This document shows positions 16,661 through 24,255 of a stretch of DNA of 64,000 nucleotides, piece by piece. Location: positions 1,302,001 through 1,366,000 of the forward strand of contig CAVQGM010000001.1 in NCBI GenBank assembly GCA_963712065.1, given 5' to 3'. The notes beneath the pieces were generated by a model. The model saw only the letters and a program-made list of their open reading frames with translations, was not told where the DNA came from and searched no databases. A program made the position numbers and the translations under genes. Numbering within the stretch: the stretch's first letter is position 1; each line of letters starts with the position of its first letter. This DNA comes from CAVQGM01 sp963712065. Lineage in GTDB: Bacteria; Actinomycetota; Acidimicrobiia; Acidimicrobiales; Acidimicrobilacustridaceae.

Positions 16661-17824
16661 ATGCGCTACGTCGAGGTCGGCGGGGTCCGGCTGTCCGCCA
16701 TCGGGGTCGGGACCTGGCAGTTCGGGTCGAAGGAGTGGGGGTACGGCGACGACTATGCGTCGACGACCGCCGCCGCCATCGTCACCCGCGCCCTCGACCT
16801 CGGGGTCAACCTCGTCGACACCGCCGAGGTCTACGGCTTCGGCGAGTCCGAGCGCATCGTCGGCCGCGCCCTCGGGGCTCGACGCGACGAGGCGTTCGTC
16901 GCCACCAAGGTGTTCCCGGTGGCGCCGTTCAGCCCCATCGTGCAGTGGCGTGGTGTGCAGTCGGCCAGGCGCCTGGGCGTGCGGGCCATCGACCTCTACC
17001 AGGTGCACTGGCCCAACCCGATCGTGCCCCTCACCACCACCATGGCCGGCATCCGTGCCCTCGTCGACGTGGGCCTCGTCCGCCACGTCGGAGTGAGCAA
17101 CTTCTCGCGGGACTGGTGGTACCGGGCCGAGGCCGCCCTCGGGTCGACGGTGCTCACCAACCAGGTGCAGTACAGCCTCGCCCACCGGCGGCCCGACGCC
17201 CGCGAGGGGGTGCTGCCCTACGCGCAGGCCAACGAGCGGGTGGTCATCGCCTACAGCCCGCTGGCGCAGGGTCTGCTCGGTGGGCGCTACGACGCCGACC
17301 ATCCCCCGACCGGCTCGGCCCGGCGCAACAACGCCCTCTTCCTGCCCGAGAACCTCGAGGGGGCACGCGGCCTGCTGGGCGCGCTGCGCTCCGTCGCCGC
17401 TGCCCACGGGGCCACCCCGGCACAGGTCGCGCTGGCGTGGGTGATCCGCCGTCCGAACGTGGTGGCCATCCCCGGTGCGAGCAGCATCGAACAGCTCGAG
17501 CACAACTGCGAGGCCGCCGACCTCGAGCTGAGCGACGACGACGACGCCCTGCTCACCGCCGAGAGCGACGCCTTCCGCCCGGTGACCGGCATCGCCGCCG
17601 TGCCGGGCCTGCTGGCCAACCGCAGCGCCGAGCCGCCGGCCCCGTCGGTCGACGAGACCGCCCCCGAGGAGCTCGGGGCCGAGGAGATCGCCGTCGACGG
17701 CGGCGATGTCCCGCCCACGATCGTGGCCCACGACCGGCCACCGACCCGATCCGTCATCGACGAGACGGCCGTCGAGGAGGTGGGTGCCGAGGTCGTCGAC
17801 TTCGGCACCGACCGACCGGCCTGA
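16661..17824 (+). CDS. Aldo/keto reductase with acidic C-terminal extension
   Basis: NADPH-dependent carbonyl reductase fold (TIM barrel), residues 1 to about 305. The catalytic tetrad motifs are visible: DTAEVYGFGESE (Asp and Tyr), VATKVF (Lys) and YQVHWPNP (His); AIPGASS near residue 270 is the cofactor-phosphate site. The remaining 80 residues are Pro- and Glu-rich and contain two related motifs (SVDETAPEELGAE and SVIDETAVEEVGAE) unlike the family's normal end. Length is 387 aa against the usual 310-330. Substrate unknown. Confidence 0.88.
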   Translation: MRYVEVGGVRLSAIGVGTWQFGSKEWGYGDDYASTTAAAIVTRALDLGVNLVDTAEVYGFGESERIVGRALGARRDEAFVATKVFPVAPFSPIVQWRGVQSARRLGVRAIDLYQVHWPNPIVPLTTTMAGIRALVDVGLVRHVGVSNFSRDWWYRAEAALGSTVLTNQVQYSLAHRRPDAREGVLPYAQANERVVIAYSPLAQGLLGGRYDADHPPTGSARRNNALFLPENLEGARGLLGALRSVAAAHGATPAQVALAWVIRRPNVVAIPGASSIEQLEHNCEAADLELSDDDDALLTAESDAFRPVTGIAAVPGLLANRSAEPPAPSVDETAPEELGAEEIAVDGGDVPPTIVAHDRPPTRSVIDETAVEEVGAEVVDFGTDRPA

Positions 17825-17863
17825 CCCCGCTCGGCCCCGCCGGACGCGACCCGCGCCGCTCGC

Positions 17864-19045
17864 TCAGGCCGGGGCGTCGCTGCCGTCGAGGGCGTCGAGC
17901 GCAGCCACCGCGGCGTCGAGCATGCGGGCCGAGCAGCCCGCCATCGCCACCGGCGGCACGTACTCGTCGACGAGGCGGTCGGTGATGGCTCGAATGGCGT
18001 CGGCCGCCGGGCCGCGGCCGAGGGCGACCGGGGTGCCGGCGTCGCCACCGGCGGCCACCGACGGCTCGATCGGCACCCGGCCGAGCAGCGGCACACCGGC
18101 GTCGTCGGCCAGCTCCTCACCGCCACCGGTGCCGAACAGCGCGTACGAGGTGCCGTGCTCGCAGGTGAAGTCGCTCATGTTCTCGATGACGCCGACCACC
18201 CGCAGGTAGCTCTTGCGGGCCATGCTCACCGCCCGGGTGGCGACCTTCTGGGCGCTGCGGGCAGGGGTGGTGACCACGATCATCTCGGCTCGGGGCAGCA
18301 TGCGGGCGAGGCCCATCTGCACGTCGCCGGTGCCCGGGGGCATGTCGGCCAGCAGGTAGTCGAGGTCGCCCCAGGCGACGTCTTCGAGGAAGTGCTGGAC
18401 CGCCCGGTTGAGCATGAGACCCCGCCACATCAGCGCGGTCTCCTCGTCGTCGACGAGGAAGCCCATGGAGACGACCTTGAGGGTGCCCTCGCCGCACGGC
18501 ACCACGTTGGGGAGGATCTTCTTCGTGCCGGTCTCACCCTCGAGGCGACCCTCGACCCCGAGCATGCGCGGGATGGAGTAACCCCAGATGTCGGCATCGA
18601 GCACGCCGACGGTGAACCCGCGTGCCGCCAACGCGGCGGCGAGGTTGGCGGTGATGGACGACTTGCCGACGCCGCCCTTGCCGGAGGCGATCATCAGCAC
18701 CTTGGCCGTGGGCGGGATCTCGGTGTCGGGGGCCTGCTCGCGGACGTTCCAGCGGGCCTTGGCCATGGCCGCCGACTTCTCGTCGGCGGTGAGCTCGGTC
18801 CAGGCGATGCGGACCTCGGCCACCCCGGGCAGGGAGGCGACCCGCGCCTTGACGTCCTTCTGGATCTGGGCCCGCAGCGGGCACCCGGCGGTGGTGAGGG
18901 CCACGGTCACCGACACGACGCCGTCGGGCCCGACGACCGCCTCCTTGACCATGCCGAGCTCGACGATGTCGCTGCCGAGCTCCGGATCGATCACCCCCCG
19001 GAGGAGGCCGATGACGTCGTCGGAGGTGGGGAGCGCCGCGGGCAC
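17864..19045 (-). CDS. mrp: Mrp/NBP35 family Fe-S cluster carrier ATPase
   Basis: Scaffold/carrier for iron-sulfur cluster delivery, 393 aa. Residues 1 to about 95 form a MIP18 (DUF59) domain (LRGVIDPELGSDIVELGMV). The deviant Walker A GKGGVGKSS follows near residue 120, then DADIWGYSIPRMLG and LLADMPPGTGD. The usual CxxC is not intact: only DFTCEHG is seen. GTG start preceded by TAGAAT with a 6-base gap. Divergent from a SufR-like regulator and erpA, giving a coherent Fe-S maintenance locus. Confidence 0.93.
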   Translation of the reverse strand: MPAALPTSDDVIGLLRGVIDPELGSDIVELGMVKEAVVGPDGVVSVTVALTTAGCPLRAQIQKDVKARVASLPGVAEVRIAWTELTADEKSAAMAKARWNVREQAPDTEIPPTAKVLMIASGKGGVGKSSITANLAAALAARGFTVGVLDADIWGYSIPRMLGVEGRLEGETGTKKILPNVVPCGEGTLKVVSMGFLVDDEETALMWRGLMLNRAVQHFLEDVAWGDLDYLLADMPPGTGDVQMGLARMLPRAEMIVVTTPARSAQKVATRAVSMARKSYLRVVGVIENMSDFTCEHGTSYALFGTGGGEELADDAGVPLLGRVPIEPSVAAGGDAGTPVALGRGPAADAIRAITDRLVDEYVPPVAMAGCSARMLDAAVAALDALDGSDAPA

Positions 19046-19051
19046 GCCGTG

Positions 19052-19078
19052 ATTCTACCGGCAACGCCCGTGTAAACT
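19052..19078. promoter_or_regulatory. Divergent leaderless-type promoters, mrp / SufR-like gene
   Basis: Minus-strand TAGAAT (19052-19057) is 6 bases before the mrp GTG. Plus-strand TAAACT (19073-19078) is 7 bases before the regulator GTG at 19086. The 40-base gap is the obvious place for the regulator to act on both genes. Confidence 0.55.
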
Positions 19079-19085
19079 CCCCGAT

Positions 19086-19742
19086 GTGGTGGCGCCCCGG
19101 CTCGACATCCTCAAGGCGCTGGGTGACAACACCCGGTACGCCATCTACCTCGAGTTGGCCCGCTCGCCCCTGCCCCTCGCCACGTCCGACATCGCCGAGG
19201 CCCTGGGGTTGCACGTCAACACCGTCCGCCCCCACCTCGATCGCATGCGTGACGTCGGCCTGCTCCGGGTCGACACCGAGGCCCGCGGTGGGGTCGGCCG
19301 TCCCCAGCATCGCTACTCGCTCGCCACCGACGCCCCGGCGCTCGGCCTCGAGCCGTCGCCGTTCCCCACCCTCGCCCGCATGCTGCTGCGGGCCGCCGCC
19401 CAATCCGGCCTCGAGCGGGGTGACGTGACCGACGCCGGACGCGACCAGGGCCGCATCGACGCCGGTCAGTGGGACGACGACGTGGCCGCCCTCGACGCGC
19501 TGATCGTCGAGCAGGCCAAGCTCGGCTTCGACCCCACCGTGGTCGAGCACGAGGGCCACGCCACCATGGCCTTCGCCCACTGCCCGTTCCGAGACCTCGC
19601 CGAGGCCCACCCCGACCTGGTCTGCGGGCTCCACTGCGGGCTCGTCGAGGGGTTCGTCGACGCCTTCGACGACGCCGGGGTCGAGCGCTTCCACACCATC
19701 GTCGACCGCAACCCGTGCCAGGTCGACCTCGTCACGGGTTGA
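19086..19742 (+). CDS. SufR-like winged-helix Fe-S regulator
   Basis: A 218-aa ArsR/DeoR-type helix-turn-helix protein: LDILKALGDNTRYAIYLEL and IAEALGLHVNTVRPHLDRM form the DNA-binding domain (residues 3-60). The C-terminal half has four cysteines (AHCPF, LVCGLHCG, NPCQVD) in the spacing region where SufR proteins bind a [4Fe-4S] cluster. SufR represses Fe-S assembly genes when clusters are plentiful, and this one sits between mrp and erpA. Leaderless GTG start after TAAACT. Cluster binding is inferred from the Cys pattern. Confidence 0.78.
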   Translation: MVAPRLDILKALGDNTRYAIYLELARSPLPLATSDIAEALGLHVNTVRPHLDRMRDVGLLRVDTEARGGVGRPQHRYSLATDAPALGLEPSPFPTLARMLLRAAAQSGLERGDVTDAGRDQGRIDAGQWDDDVAALDALIVEQAKLGFDPTVVEHEGHATMAFAHCPFRDLAEAHPDLVCGLHCGLVEGFVDAFDDAGVERFHTIVDRNPCQVDLVTG

Positions 19743-19781
19743 CCCGATAGCCTTGGACCTGCGACACCAGGAGGAGCAACC

Positions 19782-20102
19782 GTGATCAGCCTGACCGACA
19801 CCGCCTCGACCAAGGTCAAGGAGCTCATCACCCAGGAAGGCAACGACGAGCTGATGTTGCGCGTCGCCGTTCGCCCCGGTGGGTGCTCTGGCTTCAGCTA
19901 CGAGATGTTCTTCGACACGGAGAAGGACGACACCGATGTCGTCACCGACCACCAGGGCGTGAAGGTCGTGGTCGACCCGTCGAGCGCACAGCTGCTGTCG
20001 GGAGCCAGCCTGGACTACAGCGACGGGCTCCAGGGCGCCGGCTTCTCGATCAACAACCCCAACGCCCAGCGCACCTGCGGGTGCGGCCAGTCCTTCAGCT
20101 GA
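19782..20102 (+). CDS. erpA: A-type iron-sulfur cluster insertion protein
   Basis: A 106-aa HesB/IscA/ErpA protein that passes Fe-S clusters to apoproteins. The three ligand cysteines are present: GGCSGF near residue 36 and CGCG near the C-terminus. An AGGAGG site ends about 7 bases before the GTG start. A TAGCCT hexamer at 19747-19752 may be its own promoter. It follows the SufR-like gene by 39 bases. Confidence 0.95.
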   Translation: MISLTDTASTKVKELITQEGNDELMLRVAVRPGGCSGFSYEMFFDTEKDDTDVVTDHQGVKVVVDPSSAQLLSGASLDYSDGLQGAGFSINNPNAQRTCGCGQSFS

Positions 20103-20119
20103 TCCCCTTCGCTTCTTCC

Positions 20120-20147
20120 ACGACGCCGTCCTCCGGGGCGGCGTCGT
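20120..20147. terminator. Bidirectional stem-loop between convergent genes
   Basis: Arms 20120-20128 and 20139-20147 pair perfectly over 9 bp, in the 66-base gap between the convergent stops of erpA and the lipoprotein gene. No strong T-run on either strand. Confidence 0.5.
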
Positions 20148-20168
20148 CGCGTCGGGCGAACCACCGCG

Positions 20169-21077
20169 TCAGGTCGTGACCTGGTCGAGGGCGGCGCGCA
20201 GCTCGGGACGGTCGTAGACGTTGTCGAGGCGGGCCGTCACCCGGCCCGTGGCGTCGGTGAGGAACAGGCTCGGCTCGAACGTGAGCCCCATGGCGTCGAC
20301 CACCGGGGCGAGCCGGGCGGTGGCCACGTCGCCGGTGGACGCCGCGTCGCGGTAGACCTCGGCGTGCAGGAACCGGATGTCGGGGTAGGCGGCCACCTGC
20401 TCGAGGAGCAGGTCGAGCACCGGGCCGCACAGGCCGGTCTGGCAGAACGCGGGGGTGCCGACGAGCAGCGCCACCGGGCGGCCCTCGGCGAGGGCGTCGG
20501 ACAGGGTGACGTCGTGGAGCGGGCACGTCGGCTCCCGGGTGCAGATGGGGTCGACGCCGCGGGCGTCGGTCACCGTCGGCGTCTCGACCGCTGGGAGCAC
20601 CGAACCGGGCTGCACGAGGGCGACGTCGGCCGGATCGCTCAGCACGAAGGACTGCTCAGCCGGCTCACCATCCAGCTCGACCGACGCCGTCCAGGTGCCG
20701 GCCTCGGGGAACGTGGCCGTCAGCGGGTAGTAGGGCACCGGAATCCCGTCCGAACGGCGGGCGACCACGAGGGGGTCGCCGAGCGGTCCACCGTCGCCGC
20801 GGACGGCGAAGGTGAGCGCATCGGGGGCGTCGGTGGTGGGCGCCCCGTCGGGGCCGGCGACGAGGAAGGTGAGCCGTTGGGGCACCCCGGTCACCGCGTA
20901 GCCGCCCTGGTAGGCGAAGCCGGCGACCAGCACCCGCCCACCGGCGCCCTCGGACAGCGAGATGCTGCCCTGGGTGGCGCCATCGTCGTCGGGGGTCGAG
21001 CCACAGTTGCCGAGGAGGGCCAGGCCGGCGGCGCCGGCGGCGCCGGTGAGCAAGGCTCGGCGGGTGATCACGGCCAC
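20169..21077 (-). CDS. Tat-exported thioredoxin-like lipoprotein
   Basis: A 302-aa predicted exported protein. The N-terminus has a twin-arginine signal (ITRRALLTGAAG) running into a lipobox-like LGNC. After an Ig/carbohydrate-like beta domain (residues ~40-150) the C-terminal half looks like thioredoxin/SCO, with the Cys pair FCQTGLCG and an additional CTREPTC pair. It could handle thiols or metals outside the membrane. The start is GTG 21077 (GTG 21071 also possible), after TACGTT by 8 bases. Its promoter hexamer overlaps that of the divergent operon. Confidence 0.7.
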   Translation of the reverse strand: MAVITRRALLTGAAGAAGLALLGNCGSTPDDDGATQGSISLSEGAGGRVLVAGFAYQGGYAVTGVPQRLTFLVAGPDGAPTTDAPDALTFAVRGDGGPLGDPLVVARRSDGIPVPYYPLTATFPEAGTWTASVELDGEPAEQSFVLSDPADVALVQPGSVLPAVETPTVTDARGVDPICTREPTCPLHDVTLSDALAEGRPVALLVGTPAFCQTGLCGPVLDLLLEQVAAYPDIRFLHAEVYRDAASTGDVATARLAPVVDAMGLTFEPSLFLTDATGRVTARLDNVYDRPELRAALDQVTT

Positions 21078-21085
21078 GGGGCGTC

Positions 21086-21095
21086 AACGTATCCT
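21086..21095. promoter_or_regulatory. Overlapping divergent -10 elements
   Basis: Minus-strand TACGTT (21086-21091) is 8 bases before the lipoprotein GTG. Plus-strand TATCCT (21090-21095) is 7 bases before the GTG of a 14-codon ORF at 21103. They share two bases, so both could not be occupied at once. Confidence 0.42.
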
Positions 21096-21102
21096 CGGCG
21101 CC

Positions 21103-21147
21103 GTGCACACCGGACGCGGGGAGCGACCGCGGGGAGCGACCCGATGA
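21103..21147 (+). CDS. 14-codon leader ORF coupled to the XDH-like gene
   Basis: GTG-initiated mini-ORF (VHTGRGERPRGATR) whose GTG lies 7 bases after TATCCT, so it would be the leaderless first cistron. Its TGA overlaps the ATG of the next gene (ATGA). It also covers the GGGGAG ribosome site of that gene. Translation of the leader could therefore gate initiation of the enzyme. It could equally be a chance frame. Confidence 0.38.
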   Translation: MHTGRGERPRGATR

Positions 21148-22694
21148 CGATCGAGCTCACCGTCGACGGCCGATCGGTCACCGTGGCCGAGGAGGGGTCG
21201 ACGCTGCTCGACGTGCTCCGCGAACAGCTCGGCCTGCGCTCGGTGAAGGACGGCTGCAGCCCGCAGGGCCAGTGCGGGTGCTGCACGGTGCTCGTCGACG
21301 GACGACCTCGGGTCGCGTGCGTGACGCCGGCCCGTCGCGTGGCCGGCCGCGCCGTCACCACCCTCGAGGGCCTCGACCCCGCCGAGCGCGACTCGCTCGT
21401 CGGCGCCTTCGTCGACACCGGCGCCAGCCAGTGCGGCTTCTGCACCCCGGGGATCGTGGTCCGGCTGGCCGCGCTGCGGGCCGGAGGCACCACCGCCGCC
21501 GACACCGCCGCCGTCGAGCGCGCCCTCGCCGCCCACCTGTGCCGCTGCACCGGCTGGAGGACGATCCTCGACGCGTGGAAGGGCGAGCCCCCGCCCTCGG
21601 CCGCCCGTGACCTCGACGCGGCCTCCCGCCGGGCCACCATCGAGGGACGATCGCCGCAACGGGTCGGGCCCGAGGTGGTGCGAGGTCACGGCGGCTTCGC
21701 CGACGACGCCGCGCCCACCGACGCCCTCGTCGCCGTGCCCGACGGCGCCGGAGGGTGGGTGGTGGGGGAGACCCTCGGTCAGGCCCGGGCCGGTTCGGGC
21801 AAGGTCCAGGGGCGTCGGTCGACGCGGCCGGTCGTACCGCCCCTCGCCCTCCCGGAAGGAGACTGGGTCCGCACGCTGCGCACGAGCTGGGTCGAGCCCG
21901 CCTACCTCGAGCCGGACGCGTCGTGGTGCGCGCCCGGTGGGGTGCCGGCGACGCCCCTCGCCAACGGCGGTGCGTTCGGGGGGAAGGTCGACAGCGAGGT
22001 CGGCGAGGTCGCCCGCCGGCTCGCCGACCAGCACGGCCGGACCGTTCGGGTCGTGCTCCCGCGCGAGGAGGTGGTGCGTCGGGGTCCGAAGCGTCCGCCG
22101 ATCGCGGCGGGCGTCGACGCCGAGGGTCGGGGGATCGTGCGGGTGGCTCGCACCGAGGGCATCGCCGAGCGGATCCGGTCGATCGCCCCCGACCTGGTCG
22201 TCGAGGAGCTGGACGTGCCCGGCCCGCCCACGTCGAGCGCCCTCCGGGCCGCCGGGTGGGCCGAGGCCCACGTGCTCCTCGCCGCCGCCCGCGGGGCGGC
22301 CGGTCCGGTGGACGCGCCCGACGGCGGCCGGGCCGAGGCGACGGTGGGGGCCGACGGCCGGATCGCCGTGCACGTGTCGTGCGGTGATCCCCTCGACGAG
22401 GTGGTGCTGCGGTCCTACTGCATCGGTGCCGCCCACATGGCGTTGTCCTGGGTGACGAGCGAGGGGCTGGGCCTCGACGACGACGGCGAGGTCCACGACC
22501 TCACGATCCGCTCGTTCGGCGTGCTCCGGGCGGCCGACACCCCGCCGATCGACGTGGAGATCGAGGCCGTCGACGGCCCCCCGGTGAACGGGTCGGACGC
22601 CGTCTTCGCCGCCGTCGCCTCGGCGGTGTGGGCGGCCCAGGGCTTCCCCCAGGACTGGCCGACCGGCGTCGGTGTGCGAGGCTCGTCGACATGA
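21144..22694 (+). CDS. Compact xanthine dehydrogenase/aldehyde oxidase-like protein (2Fe-2S fused to reduced Mo domain)
   Basis: A 516-aa protein. Residues 1 to about 150 are a complete [2Fe-2S] subunit: plant-type cluster DGCSPQGQCGCC and helical cluster QCGFCTPG ... HLCRCTGW. The rest resembles pieces of the molybdenum subunit: EPAYLEPDASW, GGAFGGKVDSEVGEVARRL, KRPPIAAGVDAEGRG and a C-terminal VNGSDAVFAAVASAVWAA. It totals about 365 residues, where normal Mo subunits have about 700-750. No FAD subunit is present. It could be a minimal hydroxylase or a degraded one. ATGA overlap with ridA. Confidence 0.75.
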   Translation: MTIELTVDGRSVTVAEEGSTLLDVLREQLGLRSVKDGCSPQGQCGCCTVLVDGRPRVACVTPARRVAGRAVTTLEGLDPAERDSLVGAFVDTGASQCGFCTPGIVVRLAALRAGGTTAADTAAVERALAAHLCRCTGWRTILDAWKGEPPPSAARDLDAASRRATIEGRSPQRVGPEVVRGHGGFADDAAPTDALVAVPDGAGGWVVGETLGQARAGSGKVQGRRSTRPVVPPLALPEGDWVRTLRTSWVEPAYLEPDASWCAPGGVPATPLANGGAFGGKVDSEVGEVARRLADQHGRTVRVVLPREEVVRRGPKRPPIAAGVDAEGRGIVRVARTEGIAERIRSIAPDLVVEELDVPGPPTSSALRAAGWAEAHVLLAAARGAAGPVDAPDGGRAEATVGADGRIAVHVSCGDPLDEVVLRSYCIGAAHMALSWVTSEGLGLDDDGEVHDLTIRSFGVLRAADTPPIDVEIEAVDGPPVNGSDAVFAAVASAVWAAQGFPQDWPTGVGVRGSST

Positions 22695-23050
22695 ACGCGC
22701 CGATCGGACCGTACTCACCGGTGATGCGGGCGGGGGACCTGCTCGCCGTGTCCGGTCAGGTCGGGGTGGTCGACGGCAGGATCGTGCCCGGTGGGGTCGC
22801 CGCAGAGACGCGCCAGGCGCTCGCCAACCTCGTCGCCGTGCTGGCATCGGAGGGGGCCACCCTCGGCGACGTCGTGAAGACCACGGTCTTCCTGCGACAC
22901 ATGCGCGACTTCTCGATCATGAACGAGGTCTATGCCGAGGTGTTCGGCGATCACCGTCCGGCACGGTCGACCGTGGCCGTCGTCGAACTGCCGGCCGTGG
23001 CGTTGGTCGAGATCGAGGCGTGGGCCCACAGCCCGACGCCGGCGGGGTGA
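22691..23050 (+). CDS. ridA: RidA family enamine/imine deaminase
   Basis: A 119-aa YjgF/YER057c/UK114 protein. Members hydrolyse reactive enamines and imines from PLP enzymes and related chemistry. Family features: IGPYSPVMRAGDLLAVSGQVG at the start, TTVFLRHMRDFSIMNEVYAEVF, and PARSTVAV, which supplies the substrate-binding Arg. Its ATG overlaps the TGA of the XDH-like gene, suggesting related function, perhaps clearing an unstable product of that enzyme (inference). Confidence 0.9.
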   Translation: MNAPIGPYSPVMRAGDLLAVSGQVGVVDGRIVPGGVAAETRQALANLVAVLASEGATLGDVVKTTVFLRHMRDFSIMNEVYAEVFGDHRPARSTVAVVELPAVALVEIEAWAHSPTPAG

Positions 23051-23206
23051 TCAGCCGCCCAACTCGACGTACTCGGTGCCCTCGTAGCGTTGGTCGGCGT
23101 CGTCGTCGAGCAGCCAGCCGAGCACCGCGGCCAAGGCGCCGCAGCTCACCAGCACGCCGACCGGGATGACGACGAACAGGACGAGGAGGATGATGACCAC
23201 GCTCAC
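23051..23206 (-). CDS. Small single-span membrane protein (51 aa)
   Basis: Hypothetical protein with one long hydrophobic helix (VVIILLVLFVVIPVGVLVSC, continuing to about residue 31) and an acidic tail (DDDADQRYEGTEYVE). I choose the GTG at 23206 because AGAGGA lies 8 bases upstream; a longer frame to 23329 starts inside the cspA promoter region. Its stop abuts the ridA stop. Function unknown. Confidence 0.6.
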   Translation of the reverse strand: MSVVIILLVLFVVIPVGVLVSCGALAAVLGWLLDDDADQRYEGTEYVELGG

Positions 23207-23322
23207 GCCGCCATCCTCTCGCGCGGTGGCGTCGGAAGCCAGCTCACCCACCACCATCCCCGTACCAAACGACGCGCACGGGTACCTTCCTCTCCGACTT
23301 GTTGGAGTCGAAGGGAGTACCG

Positions 23323-23523
23323 ATGCCATCCGGCACCGTGAAGTGGTTCAACGCCGAGAAGGGCTACGGCTTCATCTCTCGGGAGAGCGGTTCCGACGTG
23401 TTCGTCCACTACAAGAACATCGTCGGCAGCGGCTACCGGTCGCTCGAGGAGGGCCAGGCCGTCGAGTTCGAGCTGGTGAACACCGACAAGGGTGAGGCCG
23501 CGCAGGACGTCCGGGTCGTCTGA
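23323..23523 (+). CDS. cspA: Cold shock protein
   Basis: A 66-aa single OB-fold RNA/DNA chaperone. RNP1 (KGYGFIS) and RNP2 (DVFVHY) are intact. The ATG at 23323 begins the canonical MPSGTVKWFN and follows GGGAG with a 6-base spacing; an upstream in-frame TTG/ATG would add residues foreign to the family. It converges on glnR. The leader from about 23280 contains a short hairpin-capable CCGACTTGTTGGAGTCG segment. Confidence 0.96.
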   Translation: MPSGTVKWFNAEKGYGFISRESGSDVFVHYKNIVGSGYRSLEEGQAVEFELVNTDKGEAAQDVRVV

Positions 23524-23561
23524 CCGGCCCCCCGTGGGCGTCGCCGCGATCGCTCGGCCGG

Positions 23562-24242
23562 CTACAGGCCCCAGCGGCTCTGGCCGAAGCGATACCCGAC
23601 CGACCGCACGGTCTGGATCAGGTTGGCGTGCTCCTCGCCGAGCTTGGCCCGCAGCCTCCGCACGTGGACGTCGACGGTGCGGGCGCCCCCGTAGTACTCG
23701 TAGCCCCAGACCCGCGACAGCAGGGTCTCGCGGGTGAAGACCTTGCCCGGGTGCGACGCGAGGAACTTCAGCAGCTCGTACTCCATGTAGGTGAGGTCGA
23801 GGGGGCGGGTCTCGATCGCCGCCTGGTAGGTCTCCAGGTTGAGCACGAGGTCGCCGTACTCGATGAGGTCGGGGCGCGTGCCCCGACCGGTGCGCCAGAA
23901 GAGGTGCTTGAGCCGCGCCTCGAGCTCGCGGGGGTGGAACGGCGCCAGGCAGAAGTCGTCGAAGAGGTCCTCGCGGAGCTCGAGGTCGCCGAGCTGGGCA
24001 CCGGACACGAGCAGCAGGACCGGCGCGAGGGGGAGGTCGCGCTTGCGCAGCGCCCGGCACATGGCGAACGCCGCCTCGGGGTCGCGGTCGGCGCACACCA
24101 CGGCCCCGGCCCAGCCGTCCTCCGGCTCCTGTGAGGTGGCGAGGACGTCGTCGTTCGCCGACTTCCAGGGGTAGCCGCCGAGGTCGAGGGCCTGGGCCAG
24201 CTCCGGCGGCGCCGGGTCGGGGAACAGCAGCAGTGGCTCCAT
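23562..24242 (-). CDS. glnR: Nitrogen-response regulator GlnR (OmpR family)
   Basis: A 226-aa orphan OmpR-type regulator. The N-terminal receiver is atypical, with no clear phospho-acceptor Asp pocket (VVCADRDPEA). The C-terminal winged helix, residues ~130-222, has EYELLKFLASHPGKVFTRE, VWGYEYYGGARTVDVHVRR and TVRSVGYRF, which closely match mycobacterial GlnR from memory. It lies 13 bases downstream of a glutamine synthetase gene on the same strand, so it should be co-transcribed with a target gene. Candidate GlnR boxes lie at 25641-25693. Confidence 0.86.
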   Translation of the reverse strand: MEPLLLFPDPAPPELAQALDLGGYPWKSANDDVLATSQEPEDGWAGAVVCADRDPEAAFAMCRALRKRDLPLAPVLLLVSGAQLGDLELREDLFDDFCLAPFHPRELEARLKHLFWRTGRGTRPDLIEYGDLVLNLETYQAAIETRPLDLTYMEYELLKFLASHPGKVFTRETLLSRVWGYEYYGGARTVDVHVRRLRAKLGEEHANLIQTVRSVGYRFGQSRWGL

Positions 24243-24255
24243 GTCGGCTACAGGT

